64,000 nt of DNA from Austropuccinia psidii (lineage: Eukaryota > Basidiomycota > Pucciniomycetes > Pucciniales > Sphaerophragmiaceae), in assembly GCA_023105745.1 (NCBI GenBank), contig JALGQZ010000007.1, positions 4,447,592 to 4,511,591 on the forward strand, read 5' to 3'. Both the position numbers and the translations under genes were made by a program. The notes beneath the pieces were generated by a model, which saw only the letters and a program-made list of their open reading frames with translations, was not told the origin of the DNA and made no database searches. Of this stretch, positions 23,777-35,632 are shown piece by piece. Position 1 is the first letter of the stretch. The number at the start of each line of letters is the position of its first letter.

Positions 23777-25799
23777 TGTGAGCCTTTGAGATATGACCAC
23801 ATACCCAATAAGGTCACAAAAAAGATTAAGAATAATTATACCTTTAATATAATTATATTAAAATTACTTAGAATAATTATACATTAAAAATAATTACTTA
23901 AATATACAAAAAATACCATAAATTGGTACAAAAATTGGTTTAACTTAAAAACCAATGAATCAACATGTAAAATAAATTATACCATTGGATTCCTCATGGA
24001 AAAATACACATATACCATTTTTATGGCATATCTGTAAAGTCAATATTTAATGAATTATAAGGTATAATACCTTATAAAAAGCAGAGAACCTTATTTATCT
24101 CAGGAACTAATGAAACAACATGTGAAATAAATTGTACCAGTGGATTCCCCACAAAAATCCACACATAAAACAAATAATAAGCTAATTTCCAAAGTCAATA
24201 CTTAAGGAATTATCCTGAATATATGCACTTTTTTGGTCAACGCATATATTCAAGGATCATAGCTAATACCTTCTAAACTATACATGATAGAATGATGAAC
24301 CAAAAATAAAGCTACCACGTAATTACTGTAAGAACACAGATATGAACTTTATTTTACAAATTATAAACAAGGTTAAAACCTATGATGAAATATTGATAAA
24401 AATCAACAGAGCTGTTGACCACTTTGTTGTGAAAGTGGGCCAAACTTAGAAAAAAGTATACAGTTGGATTCTACTAGTTCATTCGTGAATAATGATGTAA
24501 TTTGTATTATTAAATTCAGGGTATAACCCCCTGAAATCAAGGTTTGAAGTTTAAAATATTGAATTTTGACAGAAAAGATGAGTTAGAAGAAAAATCATCA
24601 AAATTAGAGTTTTGATGATGTAATGGAAAGCTCTTGGAAGCATAATACGGTTATGCCAGGCTATCAGAATTCACTCTCTGAATTGCTGTAGCGTGTAAAT
24701 CTTAAAAGTTATTAAAGATCAAAGTCTGAGCTTAAATTGAGCAGTTATGATCACCTACTGTAACCTTAAATTAAGTTTAACAGTCATAAGAGTGATACAA
24801 TTAGTGAATACTATTAGTTTATGATTAAAACTAATATAATCCACGAAATTTGGGGGTCTGCCAAGCCTCTGATGTCATCAAACTTAGAGTTATAGTGATA
24901 ACTCTAAATAATGGTGTAATAATGATGTAATATGGTTTGATCATGATGTAATCACCCTCAAACCTTAAAATATTGATCAATTCCAGTGGATATGATCGGT
25001 ACACGTCCACTAGAAGCCTGTTGGACTCTAGGAGGGAGGTATTTACTATAAATAGAGCTCTTTTTACTCTATTTTCCCCTAAGACGCATCAAAAACATTA
25101 AATCAATTAAATAAAAGGTAATTTCTTTATTCTTTATATATAAAACTCTTATATTGTTAAAGACCAAAGATAATCTTATTATTAATCACTGCTTTTAAGT
25201 GATTAAATCAATTCTTTAATTGTTTTTGTCATAAATCTCTCTAAAAACTCATTTCCACATAAAATCAAGAAATTTAGTAAATTTTCTTTATTTTTTATTG
25301 TAAATACAATTTGAAAAGGTTGTATTATATTCTTTTGGCGTAAAATATCTCAAAATTATTATTTTAAGTGTTAAAAGTAGGTTATTTCATCTTATTATAA
25401 TAATTTCTCTCTTATTATTACTCTTAATAATTCTTAATTAATATAAATAGTATTTATATTAATATATAACTCTAATATTGGTAATATTATTGTTATTAAT
25501 TGTTTTTTATTTATAAAAAACAATTTTTTACGCCTTCATTATTTGTTGGTAACAATAATAAAGAGCTTTATAATATATTAATTATTTTATATTAATATAT
25601 TATTTATAATATTATAATTTCATATAATATTAATTATATTATTATATTTATTTAATAATATAATATTTTTACGCCATAATAATAATATTTCTTTATTATT
25701 ATTATTATTTTAATCTTATTTCAATTATAAGGACATTCAGAGTACAATAAGTAACAAATTAGTAATTTATTACTTATTGTTTCATAGTCAAACCTTACA
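23777..25799 (+). repeat. B1 3' LTR (family B)
   Basis: This 2023-bp LTR is nearly identical to 15113-17136, with a TATA box at 25047-25054. It ends at 25799 and is followed by the second AAATG. Confidence 0.95.
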
Positions 25800-28700
25800 A
25801 AATGACTATTTAATCATGTATGGGATAGGTTTACATAACAACAAAGACAGATACTTTACTATTGGAGAAAATAAGTGCCAAAAAGTTGCCTTTTTACCAT
25901 TTAAAAGAAAAATTGAAGTGAACAAAGTATCACCAGTCAACTTAGAGTTAGAGAAATTCAAGTCTGAACAGTTAAATGAAGCTGAAATAAGCCTTCATCT
26001 GACTAATGCAAAAGAAAATGAACTCTCTAGTCTTTTATATAACCATAAAGAAGCATTTTCTTCAGATAAAGAACCCCTAGGGGCAATTATTGGTCATGAA
26101 GTTGACATCATTCTTAACATTGAGAGACCTTATCCACCACTCTGAAGAAGACCTGCATATCCAGCAAGTTCAAAAGCAAGAGAAGCTCTAGAAATTCATA
26201 TCAAAGAACTTCTTGACCTTGGTGTAATAAGAAAAGTAGGCCACAATGAAGAAGTAGAAATAAGTACACCAGTCATAGTGGCATGGCATAATGGAAAATC
26301 TACAATGGTTGGGGACTTTAGAGCTCTGAACACTTACACTGTTCCAGATAGATACCCAATACCAAAAATCCAAATTGCCCTTACTCAAATATTTCAAGCT
26401 GTGTATATAACCACTATGGATTCCCTTAAAGGATTACATCAAAATTTGGTGACAGCACGAGCAAGAAAATACTTGAGCATTATTTTTCATTGTGAAGTGT
26501 ATGAATACTTAAGGATGCCTTTTTGTATCAAAAATGCACCTTCACACTTCCAAAGAATGATGAATGAAATCTTCCTTGAAGAACTTTCAGAGGGATGGTT
26601 AATCATTTACATTGATGACATTATTGTCTGTTCCAAGACTTGGGAAGATCACATGTACAGATTGTCCAGAGCTTTGAAAAAAATTCAATCAGTAAACATG
26701 AAAATCTCCTTGAAGAAATGCCATTTTGGATTTAAAGAACTTAAAGCACTACGACATGTTGTATCTGGTTTGTCCCTTGAAATTGACAAAAACAAAGTTG
26801 CAGAAGTATTGCTAAAACCCATGCCTCAGAGCAAAAAGGAAATTCAGTCATTTTTAGGTTTTGCAGGATATTACAGGCAACACATTAAAGATTTTAGATC
26901 AATAGCAAGACCACTTTATAAATTTTGTGACAAAGACACAGTATTTGAAATGACTGTTGACAGAGTCAAGGCTTTTGAGTCTCTAAGAGAAGCCTTGACC
27001 ACTGCTCCACTCTTACTGATGCCAGAATTTAAATTGCCTTTTCAATTATATATTGATGCATCAGGGGATGGGCTGGGTGCTGCACTTCACCAAGTTCAGA
27101 TCATAAATGATAAACCTGTAGAAGGACCCATATGTTTCATATCCAGGCAAATCAAACCAACTGAAGCCATATATGGAGCAAGTCAAATGGAATGTCTATG
27201 CCTTGTCTGGGCCATGGAAAAATGGAACTACTTCTTAGAGGGATGTGTTTTTGAGGTGATAACAGATTGTACAGCTTTCAAATCACTTTTAAACATGAAA
27301 ACACCCAACAGACATATGCTCAGATGGCAAAGAGCCATAGAAGAATACAGAGGCAATATGACTATTGTTCATAGGGATGGGAATATTCATAATAATGCAG
27401 ATGGACTTAGCATATGGAAATTACCAAATAATATTGATAATCCTGCTTATGTTCCTGAAGAAGCTTCACCACAGATCCCAATAGAAGGAATAAGTGTTAC
27501 AGACTTGAACACCACCTTCTTTGATGAAGTAATACACAGCTACACTCAAGATAAGAATTGTAGCATCTTGTGCCAATTACTTAACAAAGACTGTAAGGAC
27601 AACTCTCTCATACATGCCTTGGATGAAGTATGGAAGAAATCTTATGATGAAGGAAGATTTCACCTATTGGATGGTATAATTTACCACAGAACCAAGAAAA
27701 CATGTGTCATGAAAGCTGTGGACAGGCCATTAATCAATCTTGTACTGAAAGAATGCCATGACAGCCCCTTCTCAGGACATCTTTCTGAAGACAGGACTAG
27801 AGACAAAGTGAAAGCCTGTATATGGTGGCCAATATGGCAAAACATGGTTGCAGAGTATTGCAAAACCTATGACAGATGTCAAAAAGAAAATAAATCCACT
27901 GGCAAGAGACTTGGAAATATGATAAAAATCCAAGAACCAATCAGACCTTGGGAAATTTCCCATATGGATTGGATAACTGGGCTACCACCCGGAGGTGACA
28001 AATGTTATAATGCTTTCCTAGTAATTGTGGACAGATTCAGTAAATCTCCAATCTTTTTACCATGTCACAAGGATGATAAAGCCATTGATACAGCTCTTCT
28101 GATATGGAATACAGTAGTGTCATGGACTGGGATATTTACAAATATCATTAGTGATAGGGATCCCAAATTCACTTCAGTACTATGGACAAATATTCACCAA
28201 TTATTTGGCACTAAGCTGTCTTTCTCTACAGCCTACCACCCACAAACTGATCGTCTGGCTGAAAGGATGATCCAAACCTTAGAAGACATGGTAAGAAGAT
28301 TTTGTGCATATGGCCTTGAATTCAAAGATTGTGATGGATTTACCCATGATTGGTGTACTCTGTTTCCAGCACTGGAATTAGCATATAAAACATCAATCCC
28401 TGCCAGTACCAATCAAACTCCTGCTATCCTAGAAAAAGGATGTAACCCCAAATTACCCCAAGATTCCTTGAGGGAAGAATTGATTGAAATACATCCCACG
28501 GCTGCTAGCTTCAAGGGAATGCTAGAAAAAGCTAGAAAGAATAAAGTAAGGTGCATGGAAGACTCTTTTGCATATGCCAGGGACAAATGGGATAAATCAC
28601 ATGCAAGTCCAGATTTCAAAGTGGGGGATTTAGTTCATGTATCCACCACTAACCCCAATAACATCAAATGATGTAAAAAGCTGAAAGACTCCTTTGCAGG

Positions 28701-29067
28701 ACCTTTTGTTATTAAGGCCCTCCATGGAGAAAATGCTGTTGAAGTAGATTTATGTGAGGAACTTACCAATAAGCATCCTACATTTCCAGTGAGCTTGATA
28801 AAGCCATATAAATCTAGTGATGCTGAAAAATTACCCTTGAGGAATAAAGTTTCCCAAGCTATACCTCCTATGGAGTCATCTGGTAGTAAGAAAATTACCA
28901 AAGTTCTCAAAGAAAGAAAGGTGAGAACCAACAAAGTAAGGGAATACCTTGTTAGGTACAGTGACCCAGCTTGTGAAGATTAATGGTTGCCAGAAAAAGA
29001 CATACCTGAAGCTACTAAAATTCTCAGAAGGTTCAGGCACACTAGAAATAACAATATTACAAAGTAA
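25800..29067 (+). pseudogene. pol: A2 protease end, RT, RNase H, integrase, chromodomain
   Basis: This continues the A2 frame after the B1 insertion. In-frame stops lie at 26143 (TGA in the RRPAY region), 28669 (TGA) and 28981 (TAA in the chromodomain); otherwise one frame runs to TAA at 29065-29067. RT has an intact YIDDI (near 26610). RNase H has [13 protein letters not shown]. Integrase has [11 protein letters not shown], but the second zinc pair reads YDRC where the other copies have CDRC. It keeps [18 protein letters not shown] and [10 protein letters not shown]. The chromodomain includes YLVRYSDPA. The zinc-finger change and three stops mean it is inactive. Confidence 0.92.
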
Positions 29068-29081
29068 TATTCTTTTTTTAT

Positions 29082-29091
29082 GGGGAGGGAA
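29082..29091 (+). other. A2 polypurine tract
   Basis: GGGGAGGGAA directly precedes the 3' LTR, after a T-rich run. Confidence 0.75.
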
Positions 29092-30914
29092 TGTGAGCCT
29101 TAGAGGTATTTTCATATACCCAAAAGACCACAAAAGATAAATTAAGACACAAAGATAAATAAAATAAATTTATTTATATTATAAAAATAAAAATTGAAAT
29201 ATAAATACAAATTTATATTTAAAAATTAAAAATTAATTATAATTTAAAAATAAAATTACAATAAAGTTTAAAATTATGAATTTATATTTTTACTTGTAAA
29301 AATTAAGTAAAAATGAATTTTTAATAAAAATTGTGAAATTAAAATATTTTTGGTAAAAATCTATATAAAATATATTATAACTTTTTATCCAATAAATAAA
29401 CATAAAGAAATTATCACACCATTGGATTCCTCATAAAAAATAAAGTATCACGTCTGGATGAAATTTCTGTAACTCAACTCTAAATAAGCTTAAATTAAGT
29501 TTTTAGTATTTTCAATACAAAAATTTGAACTCCTCAAAACTTTAATTTAATTCAAACCACATTTGGTGTTAACCATCAATTTTTGTGTTAAAATTGAGGT
29601 GTTGTGTTTAGCTTAGAAGTTATGAGGAATTTAAGTATTTTCAATTGAATTCAATTGAAATGTCAAAATGTGCACATGTATTACATAAGTCAACTTTGAT
29701 TTACATATGAGGTATCAATTATTACTGTACTGTACTGTACAATTCAATTGAATTACATATGTAAATTACAAGTATAATACATGATGAGGAGTTAAAGGAA
29801 AAAATAAATTGGAAATATTAAAATTGGTGGGGGGGGGAAGGAACTCTAGCTCTAAGGGGGAGCCAGACCCCCCAAATACTTGCTGACTGGCATGGGATGT
29901 CAAATTTCACGCAAACGTTCATCACTTTTGGCCTGGAATGGAGTCACAGGGTCTGTGACTCAATTGATGATGAGGTTTTGATACCAACCAGGGTGGTTTT
30001 AACTGCTGCCATGAGGGTAAAACTAGCCTTAAGTTAAAACAATGTTAGTAAAAGAAGTTTGAACTGGTTTCTACGCCTCGTACACACATTCTGAGGTGTT
30101 TTTAAGGCTCTAGACCAGGTATTGCTATAGTAATTGCTGATTTAAGGGTCTAAAATGGCTAAAAATGGCTTAAACCAGACCTTTTTTGGTCTAAACCAGG
30201 GTTCAATGATGCCATAATTGGCTTTTCTGTTGTCAGACAAACAACTGAAAAGAGTAAATTTTACTCTTGGAGTAAGAAAATTGATGGCTATAGAAGAATG
30301 TCTTCTTTGCCCCACTTTCCCCTTCATGTTAGAATCTTTTCCTTTTATAATTAACTTAAACACTGTTAAACCAATCAATAAAAGATCCCAACCAACTTTT
30401 TTAAATCATTTTAAACCTTTTAACCATGTGAAAAAAAGCATTATAATCATTGTTTGTAACTCTTATAATCGTTTTTACCCCTGAACCACCCCAAAAGTGA
30501 ATTAACACATCTTTCATCACAGTTAACTTGGTCACTTTGTTTCCAAATTCACTCTGGTCACTTTTGGGCGTGTTTTCTCTTTAATATTATTTTGGAAGAA
30601 TTTGTTCTGTAGCTAATTTCTTGCCGTTCTTTGCTCAATGAATTCCAATTGAAATTTCTCTTGAAGAAATTTTTTTTGTAGCCTTAAAATATCTCTTGTA
30701 GAGTATTTTTTGGATAGATATTTATTGTTGGTAAAACAATAAATCTTTATAATATCATTGTTTTATACTAATAAAGTTATAAACAATAAAATTGGCGTGT
30801 TTTCTCTTAAAAATAATATTTCTTACTATTTTTAATTGATTTTTACGTTATACAAATTTTGAGGACAGGAAAAGTACTTGATTTTTAATCAAAGTTTTAT
30901 ATCCACACCTTAAA
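29092..30914 (+). repeat. A2 3' LTR (family A)
   Basis: This 1823-bp LTR starts TGTGAGCCTTAGAGG. The end reads CACACCTTAAA where the family has CTTACA, so the terminal CA is mutated. It contains a G run near 29830 and the palindrome near 29643. Confidence 0.92.
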
Positions 30915-31485
30915 TTTCCATGGCATCCTGTAGCCCTGGCTGTAAGGTTTTTTGGCGGGTGCCTTTCCTTTGCCCTTTTTCTGAGCCTGTGGCTACTTTT
31001 TCACGTTGGAATGGCTGCTGCTGGCCACTGGGGCTGTGTTTGGCACTTGTTTGGGTAGTCGAGGGTTGTTTTTCCTCCATTCTGCTGTTAAGAGCATCCT
31101 GTTCTTCTTTTCCATAAATGGATGCCATCCATTGAGTAACTTGCAAGTGTTGGGATGGCCCAGGAATTTCCTCACAGTCAGGTAGCAATTCATGCAGTTT
31201 TTCCACAGATCTGCGAGGATCTGGTACTCTTTGTGCTGCAATGCATTGTTTTGAGCCTTCTGGCTGGCTTTGTAAATGTCCACTGAGGCTTCTTGTGGAG
31301 ATGTAAGCTCTTTTTGAAGGTAATGCAGTTTTATCAGCGCCAGAATGACACAATTTATTGATTTGGAGGTCATCAACTGACCCTTTTCCTTCTGTAACTG
31401 ATTGGTTTTTGCCATAATCAGGTCTATGACCTTTCTGGGAGCTGCTTGAGGGGTTATAGCTGGCTCCTGATCTGATTGAAGGCAT
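30915..31485 (-). pseudogene. gag: A1 gag head, frame 0
   Basis: This minus-strand ATG at 31485 starts MPSIRSGASYNPSSS..., homologous to A2 12461 onward. The frame is open until the A2 insertion at 30914 and would continue at 10179. The ATG lies inside the proposed 65-bp intron (31472-31536). The +1 frame overlaps it fully. Confidence 0.85.
30993..31471 (-). CDS. A1 overlapping +1-frame ORF (GWHP protein)
   Basis: This is exon 2 of the spliced product in A1. It is open without a stop for about 159 codons (NQEPAITPQAAPRKVIDL, then QKEYQ-like and KLLNGWHPF) to a stop at 30993 that replaces the Gln codon found in A2. The stop that breaks the A2 copy at 12594 is absent here, so together the two copies indicate an ancestral frame open throughout. 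Homologous to 12475-13118. Confidence 0.6.
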
Positions 31486-31536
31486 ATTTTATGATTAAAA
31501 AGATTTAAAATAGTAATTTGGTGTCAAACAACTTAC

Positions 31537-31710
31537 TATTGGCCAAATTCTTAGCTTTCTGAAGAGTATTACTTATATCCAAGTTAATCAATTCACAAGA
31601 AATTGGTTCAGGTTGATTATTCTGCGTCACAATAACAGTACTGGCAGGAATAATGCTGGTAACTGTTGAGGCTGTTCCAATGATTTCTTGTCTTATCACG
31701 TTTTCCGACA
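31537..31710 (-). CDS. A1 gag leader exon
   Basis: Minus strand: TTAATTTTAG, then TGTCGGAAAACG, ending GCCAATA before GTAAGT. It is 174 bp, 57 codons after the split codon, phase 1 end, and 24 bp shorter than in A2 (in-frame loss). The intron 31472-31536 is 65 bp and ends CAATCAG. Confidence 0.58.
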
Positions 31711-31917
31711 CTAAAATTAATGAAAAAGCCAATTAATCAACTAAAAAAAGGTATTTCAAAAAAGAAATAAAAATATAAGCCTCACTTATAATATGAAAGA
31801 AAATCATTATTTTATGGATTTTTTGAATTATAAGTATTTTTTTGAATGTTTTTTAAATTTTTCAATATAAGAAAAAGGATTAAAAAAGATTAAAAAAATA
31901 TTTCACAGGTAAAATAT

Positions 31918-31935
31918 CACGGCTGGGCCCCCAAA
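31918..31935 (-). other. A1 primer-binding site
   Basis: The minus strand reads TTTGGGGGCCCAGCCGTG next to the 5' LTR. The form is intermediate between the A2 and family B sites. Confidence 0.62.
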
Positions 31936-33771
31936 TGTAAGGTGTGGATATGAAACTTTGATAAAATATCAAGTACTTTTCCTGTCCTCAAAATTTGTAT
32001 AAGGTAAAATTATTTAAAAATAGTAGGAAATAATATTTTTGAAGAGAGAACACGTCAATTTCATTGTTTTCAACTTCTTAATTATAAAACAATAATATAA
32101 TAAAAATTCATTGTATTACCAACAATAAAGATTTATCCAAAGATACTCTACAAGAGATATTTAAGGCTGAAAAAGAGATTTCTTCAGGAGCAATTACAAT
32201 TGGAGTTAATTGAGCAAAGTACTGCAATAAATTAATTAAAGAAAAAAGTCTTTAAAAAAGATATTTCAAGAGAAAACATGCCCAAAAGTGACCAGAGTGA
32301 ATTTGGAAACAAAGTGACAAAGCTAACAGTGATGAAAGATTCTTTAATTCACTCTTGGGGTGGTTAAGAGGTAAAAATGATTATAAGAGTTACAAACAAT
32401 GTTTATAATGATTTTTTCACATGGTTAAAAGGTTGAAAATTTTATGAAAAGGGTGGTTGGAATACTTTATTGATTGGTTTAACAGTGTTTAAACTAATTA
32501 TAAAAGGAAAGGATTCTAACATGAAGAGAAAAGTGGGGAAAAGAAGACAATCTTTTATAACCATCAATTTTCTTACTCCAAAATCAATATTTACTCTTGC
32601 AAGTTGTGGAAAACACTCTGAAAACAGAAAAGCCTATTATGGAATCATTGAACCCTTGTTTAGACAAAAAAAGGGCTGGTTTTAGCCATTTTTTGCTATT
32701 GTTAGCCATTTTAGACCCTTAAATCAGCCATTACTATAGTAATACCAGGCCTAGAGCCTTCAAAACACGTCAGCATGAGTTTGAAGGATGTAGAAACCAG
32801 CTAAAACTTTTTTTACTAAGATTGTTTCATCTTAAGGGTAGTTTTACCCTCTTGGCAACAGTTAAAACCACCGTGGTTGGTATCAAACCCTCATTATCAA
32901 TTGAGTCACAGACCCTGTGACTCAATTCCAGGCCAAAAGTGATGAACGTTTGTGCGGATTTTGACATCTCACGCCTGTCAGCAAGGATTTTGGGGGTGTG
33001 GCTCCCCCTTAGAGCTAGAGTTCCTTTTTCCCCCAATTTTAATCTTTCTAATTTATTTTTTCCTTTAATTCCTCATCATGTATTATACTTACAATTTCAA
33101 TATGTAATTCAATTGAGTTTTACAGTACACTACTGTAATAATTGACACCTCATATGTAAATCAAATTTCACTTATGTAATACACGCACACATTTTGACAA
33201 TTCAATTGAATTCAATTGAAAATACTTCAATTCCTCATAACTTCTAAAATATACCCAACACCTCAATTTTAACACAAAAATTGATGATTAACACTAAATG
33301 TGATTTGAATTAAATTAAGGTTTTGAGGATTTTTAAATTTTATACAGAAAATACAAAAAATTTAATTTAAGCTTATTTAGAGTCCAGTTACAAAGATTTC
33401 ACACAGAGGTGACCCCACCTAATTTTTTATAAGGAATCAAATGGTGAAATAAATTTTATATGTTTATTTTTTAGATAAAAAGTTATAATAAAATTTCTTT
33501 AACTTTTTTGTAAGATTCTTTGATTTTGGTTAATTCTGTTAAAAATTCATTTTTGCTTAATTTTTTCGAGTAAAAATGTGTTTTTACAATTTTCAAATTT
33601 AATGTATTTCTATTTTTAAATTATAATTAAATTCTTGATTATGTATATAAATTCATATTTATATTTTAATTTTAATTTTAATAATGTAAATAAATTTATT
33701 TTATTTATGTTTGTATATTAATTTTTTGTTTGTGGTCTTTTGAACGTATGAAAATAGCTCTAAGTCTCACA
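31936..33771 (-). repeat. A1 5' LTR (family A)
   Basis: 1836 bp, paired with 3011-4821. It has a TATA box CTTTTATA (plus strand) at 32552-32559 and the family palindrome near 33204. It ends CTCACA at 33771, directly against family C sequence. Confidence 0.92.
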
Positions 33772-34046
33772 GGTTGGGTATATTGATAATTTCAATTACC
33801 CTTTACAGATCCACTTTTGGATTATAATTGCTAATTAAAAATTGATCTGTGAGATACTGGTATACACACAGTGTACCAGATATCCACAAGCTGTATTTAT
33901 GATGTGTAATTGTTAATTTTGCTTGCACTGTCACAATAGAAGGGCATAATATACAAATATATTTACCAGAGGCCATGCTTAGACATGCAAACAGCCTTTT
34001 AAGAAGTCTAACTGACATCAATCCCTCTCTCTCCTATTTGATTCAG

Positions 34047-34229
34047 TGGAATTAAATTTCATCCCACTTGAGACCCAGTCACAGGCCAACACACCAGTGA
34101 CACCCTCAGAACCAGAGGACAGCAAGGGCAAAGGGAAGAGAAACAGTGAAGGCCTTATCACAGCACAAAAGTGGACACCAATTGCCACTCAGGGGAGTAC
34201 AAAACCACAAAGCTCTACATCAATACAAG
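34047..34229 (+). CDS. C1 gag leader exon
   Basis: The exon follows TATTTGATTCAG, starts TGGAATTAAAT and ends ATACAAG before GTAAGC. It is 183 bp, 60 codons after the split codon, phase 1, and Ser/Thr/Lys-rich (EPEDSKGKGKR). The proposed intron is 34230-34414 (185 bp, ends ACCTCAG) and contains ATG 34395. Splicing continues in the +1 frame as EILAFKGTSQR. Confidence 0.55.
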
Positions 34230-34394
34230 GTAAGCCAGCCTTAAACACTTGTACAGGGAAGATTACAATCATTAAGCCAATTGTAACATCTAAAGGCCAA
34301 TTGCCAAAAGCAGTAGAAAGCAAATTTTTACAAGGCACAGTCAAAGATAAATACCCTAAGAACATTAGGTTGATTACTTCTTGCAAGGACTGAT

Positions 34395-35632
34395 ATGTCA
34401 CCTGTAGACCTCAGAAATCTTGGCTTTCAAAGGAACCAGCCAGAGGATAGAGAAGGCTTGTACAGAACCAGAGGACCTGGAGGAGGACACCTTGGACACA
34501 GTGGTGGATGGCAAGACACCAAGGGAAATCATACACAATCTGATATTCACATTCCAATTCAATGGAAACCTCAAAACAGAGGACTGGATGGATATGGGTG
34601 AAGTTCTTCAGTTCCACCAACTCCTCAAAGATCTTTTTCAATGGATAATGGACAAAAAAAAGGTTCAATCTAGCATCCCACTGGGCAGAACTTGGAGCAA
34701 GTTTCCAGAAGATATGGCCTCAAAGAAATGGACTTCAAATACCTTATGTTAATCAACAAAGGTTGGAATCCCACCAGGAAGTTCAGACTCCTGGAGGTGA
34801 GGGAAAACAGGATAAGGGAGAATCAAGCCACTATGCAAGCTAGAGAAGATCAGCTGACCCAGACAGGGCTTACTCAGATTACTTCAGGCTCACAAGGAGT
34901 AGGCAAAAACCGCTATCCAGTGGCCTCACACCATTCAGTAACCAGCAGATCAGCGTCCAAGAGTCACCATTCTTTACAATCCCAGGAAAGTTCCAGAAGA
35001 AGGAAAGGATACAAGGGAAAAAACAAGACCTCTTTCAACCAAAGGCAGAAAGTGTCAGACTTGATGATCCAGAAGCTGTTGCACTTGGTGAAAGAAGTAC
35101 ACAAGAACCAGAAACATTTTTACATAATTCTAGAATCAGTAGCCCCATTAATAGAAATATTACCCCCACTCAGATTGAACATAATGTTGTTACACCTGAG
35201 AGTAGCTTAAACAGTGATTAACTGTGGTTACAAATGTCCCAATTTGCTGAGCAAACTCAGAAGAAGTTTTCTGAACTCCAAGCAAGCCATGAGAGGATGA
35301 AAACATTAACAGCCTCCATGGACAAAATTTTCAAACATTTTCAAGAGGGATATGCTCAATTGAGCAAAGCCTCTGAAGAGACCAAGAAAAGACTTAATCA
35401 AGTCCTTGAAGAACAACACCACACCAAAAGAGACAGGGATTTTCTGGATCAAGATATAAACAAACTGTTTAATGTCTACAATAACATGAAGCCCCAACCA
35501 CAAGGCCATGTTTTGATAATCTATATCACCAAGAAGAAATCAAAACAGATGCCCTTTTGGAGAATAAGGCAAGGTCTCCATCTAAATACCAAGCTGGAGA
35601 GAAGATGTCTTATTCTGAGCAGGAAAAATTAA
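34395..35632 (+). pseudogene. gag: C1 gag head and coiled coil, frame 0
   Basis: ATG 34395 opens MSPVDLRNLGF..., stopped at 34599. An A run near 34655-34664, one base longer than in C2, swaps frames, so the 34692-35210 frame carries the GWNP segment and the region near 35234-35632 carries the coiled coil (MSQFAEQTQKKFSEL...). It is broken; C2 40642-41973 is the better copy. Confidence 0.75.
34415..34752 (+). pseudogene. C1 overlapping +1-frame ORF
   Basis: This frame is reached by splicing the leader exon at 34414. It is open from 34415 to 34750: acidic EPEDLEEDTLDTVVDG, then helical LKTEDWMDMGEVLQFHQLL. The A-run insertion then throws it out of frame, and its homologous continuation with KGWNPTRKF is in the 34692 frame. 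The counterpart in C2 is 40675 onward, itself shifted near 40760. Confidence 0.5.

Larger units (their letters stand above)
15113..25799 (+). mobile_element. Ty3/gypsy chromovirus B1, full-length
   Basis: This 10,687-bp element has LTRs at 15113-17136 and 23777-25799, flanked by the perfect 5-bp duplication AAATG in the protease codons of A2. The LTRs differ at about nine positions in the first ~790 bases I aligned, so it is young. The order is the same as in B2. Coding is broken by one frameshift (near 18560) and stops at 19907 and 22190, plus a stop in the overlapping +1 frame. Confidence 0.95.
10180..30914 (+). mobile_element. Ty3/gypsy chromovirus A2, interrupted by B1
   Basis: This is a plus-strand element inserted head-to-head into gag of A1. 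LTRs lie at 10180-11986 and 29092-30914, and the internal part is split by B1. Its own length is 10,048 bp. The target duplication is TTTC (10176-10179 and 30915-30918), possibly TTTTC with one T lost on the right. Joining the flanks restores the A1 gag reading CCATGGAAAATG, which confirms the insertion. The order is LTR, PBS, leader exon, gag, protease, RT, RNase H, integrase, chromodomain, PPT, LTR. Stops and one frameshift make it non-autonomous. Confidence 0.94.
3011..33771 (-). mobile_element. Ty3/gypsy chromovirus A1, interrupted by A2
   Basis: This is a minus-strand LTR retrotransposon with its 5' LTR at 31936-33771 and 3' LTR at 3011-4821. The internal part is split at the gag codons for the GCCATGGAAAATG segment by element A2 (10180-30914). 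After removing A2 the element is 10,026 bp, close to the 10,048 bp of A2 without its own insert, so both ends are placed well. The LTRs read TGTGAG...CTTACA in element orientation. The flanks differ (GTTCT on the left, GGTTG on the right), so no target duplication is seen. Coding capacity is lost through many stops, and both the protease and RT catalytic motifs are altered. Confidence 0.92.

Noticed and set aside
29830..29840. G run in the A2 3' LTR as a second polypurine tract
   Set aside because: It lies well inside the LTR; the other family A copies have a shorter G run there.
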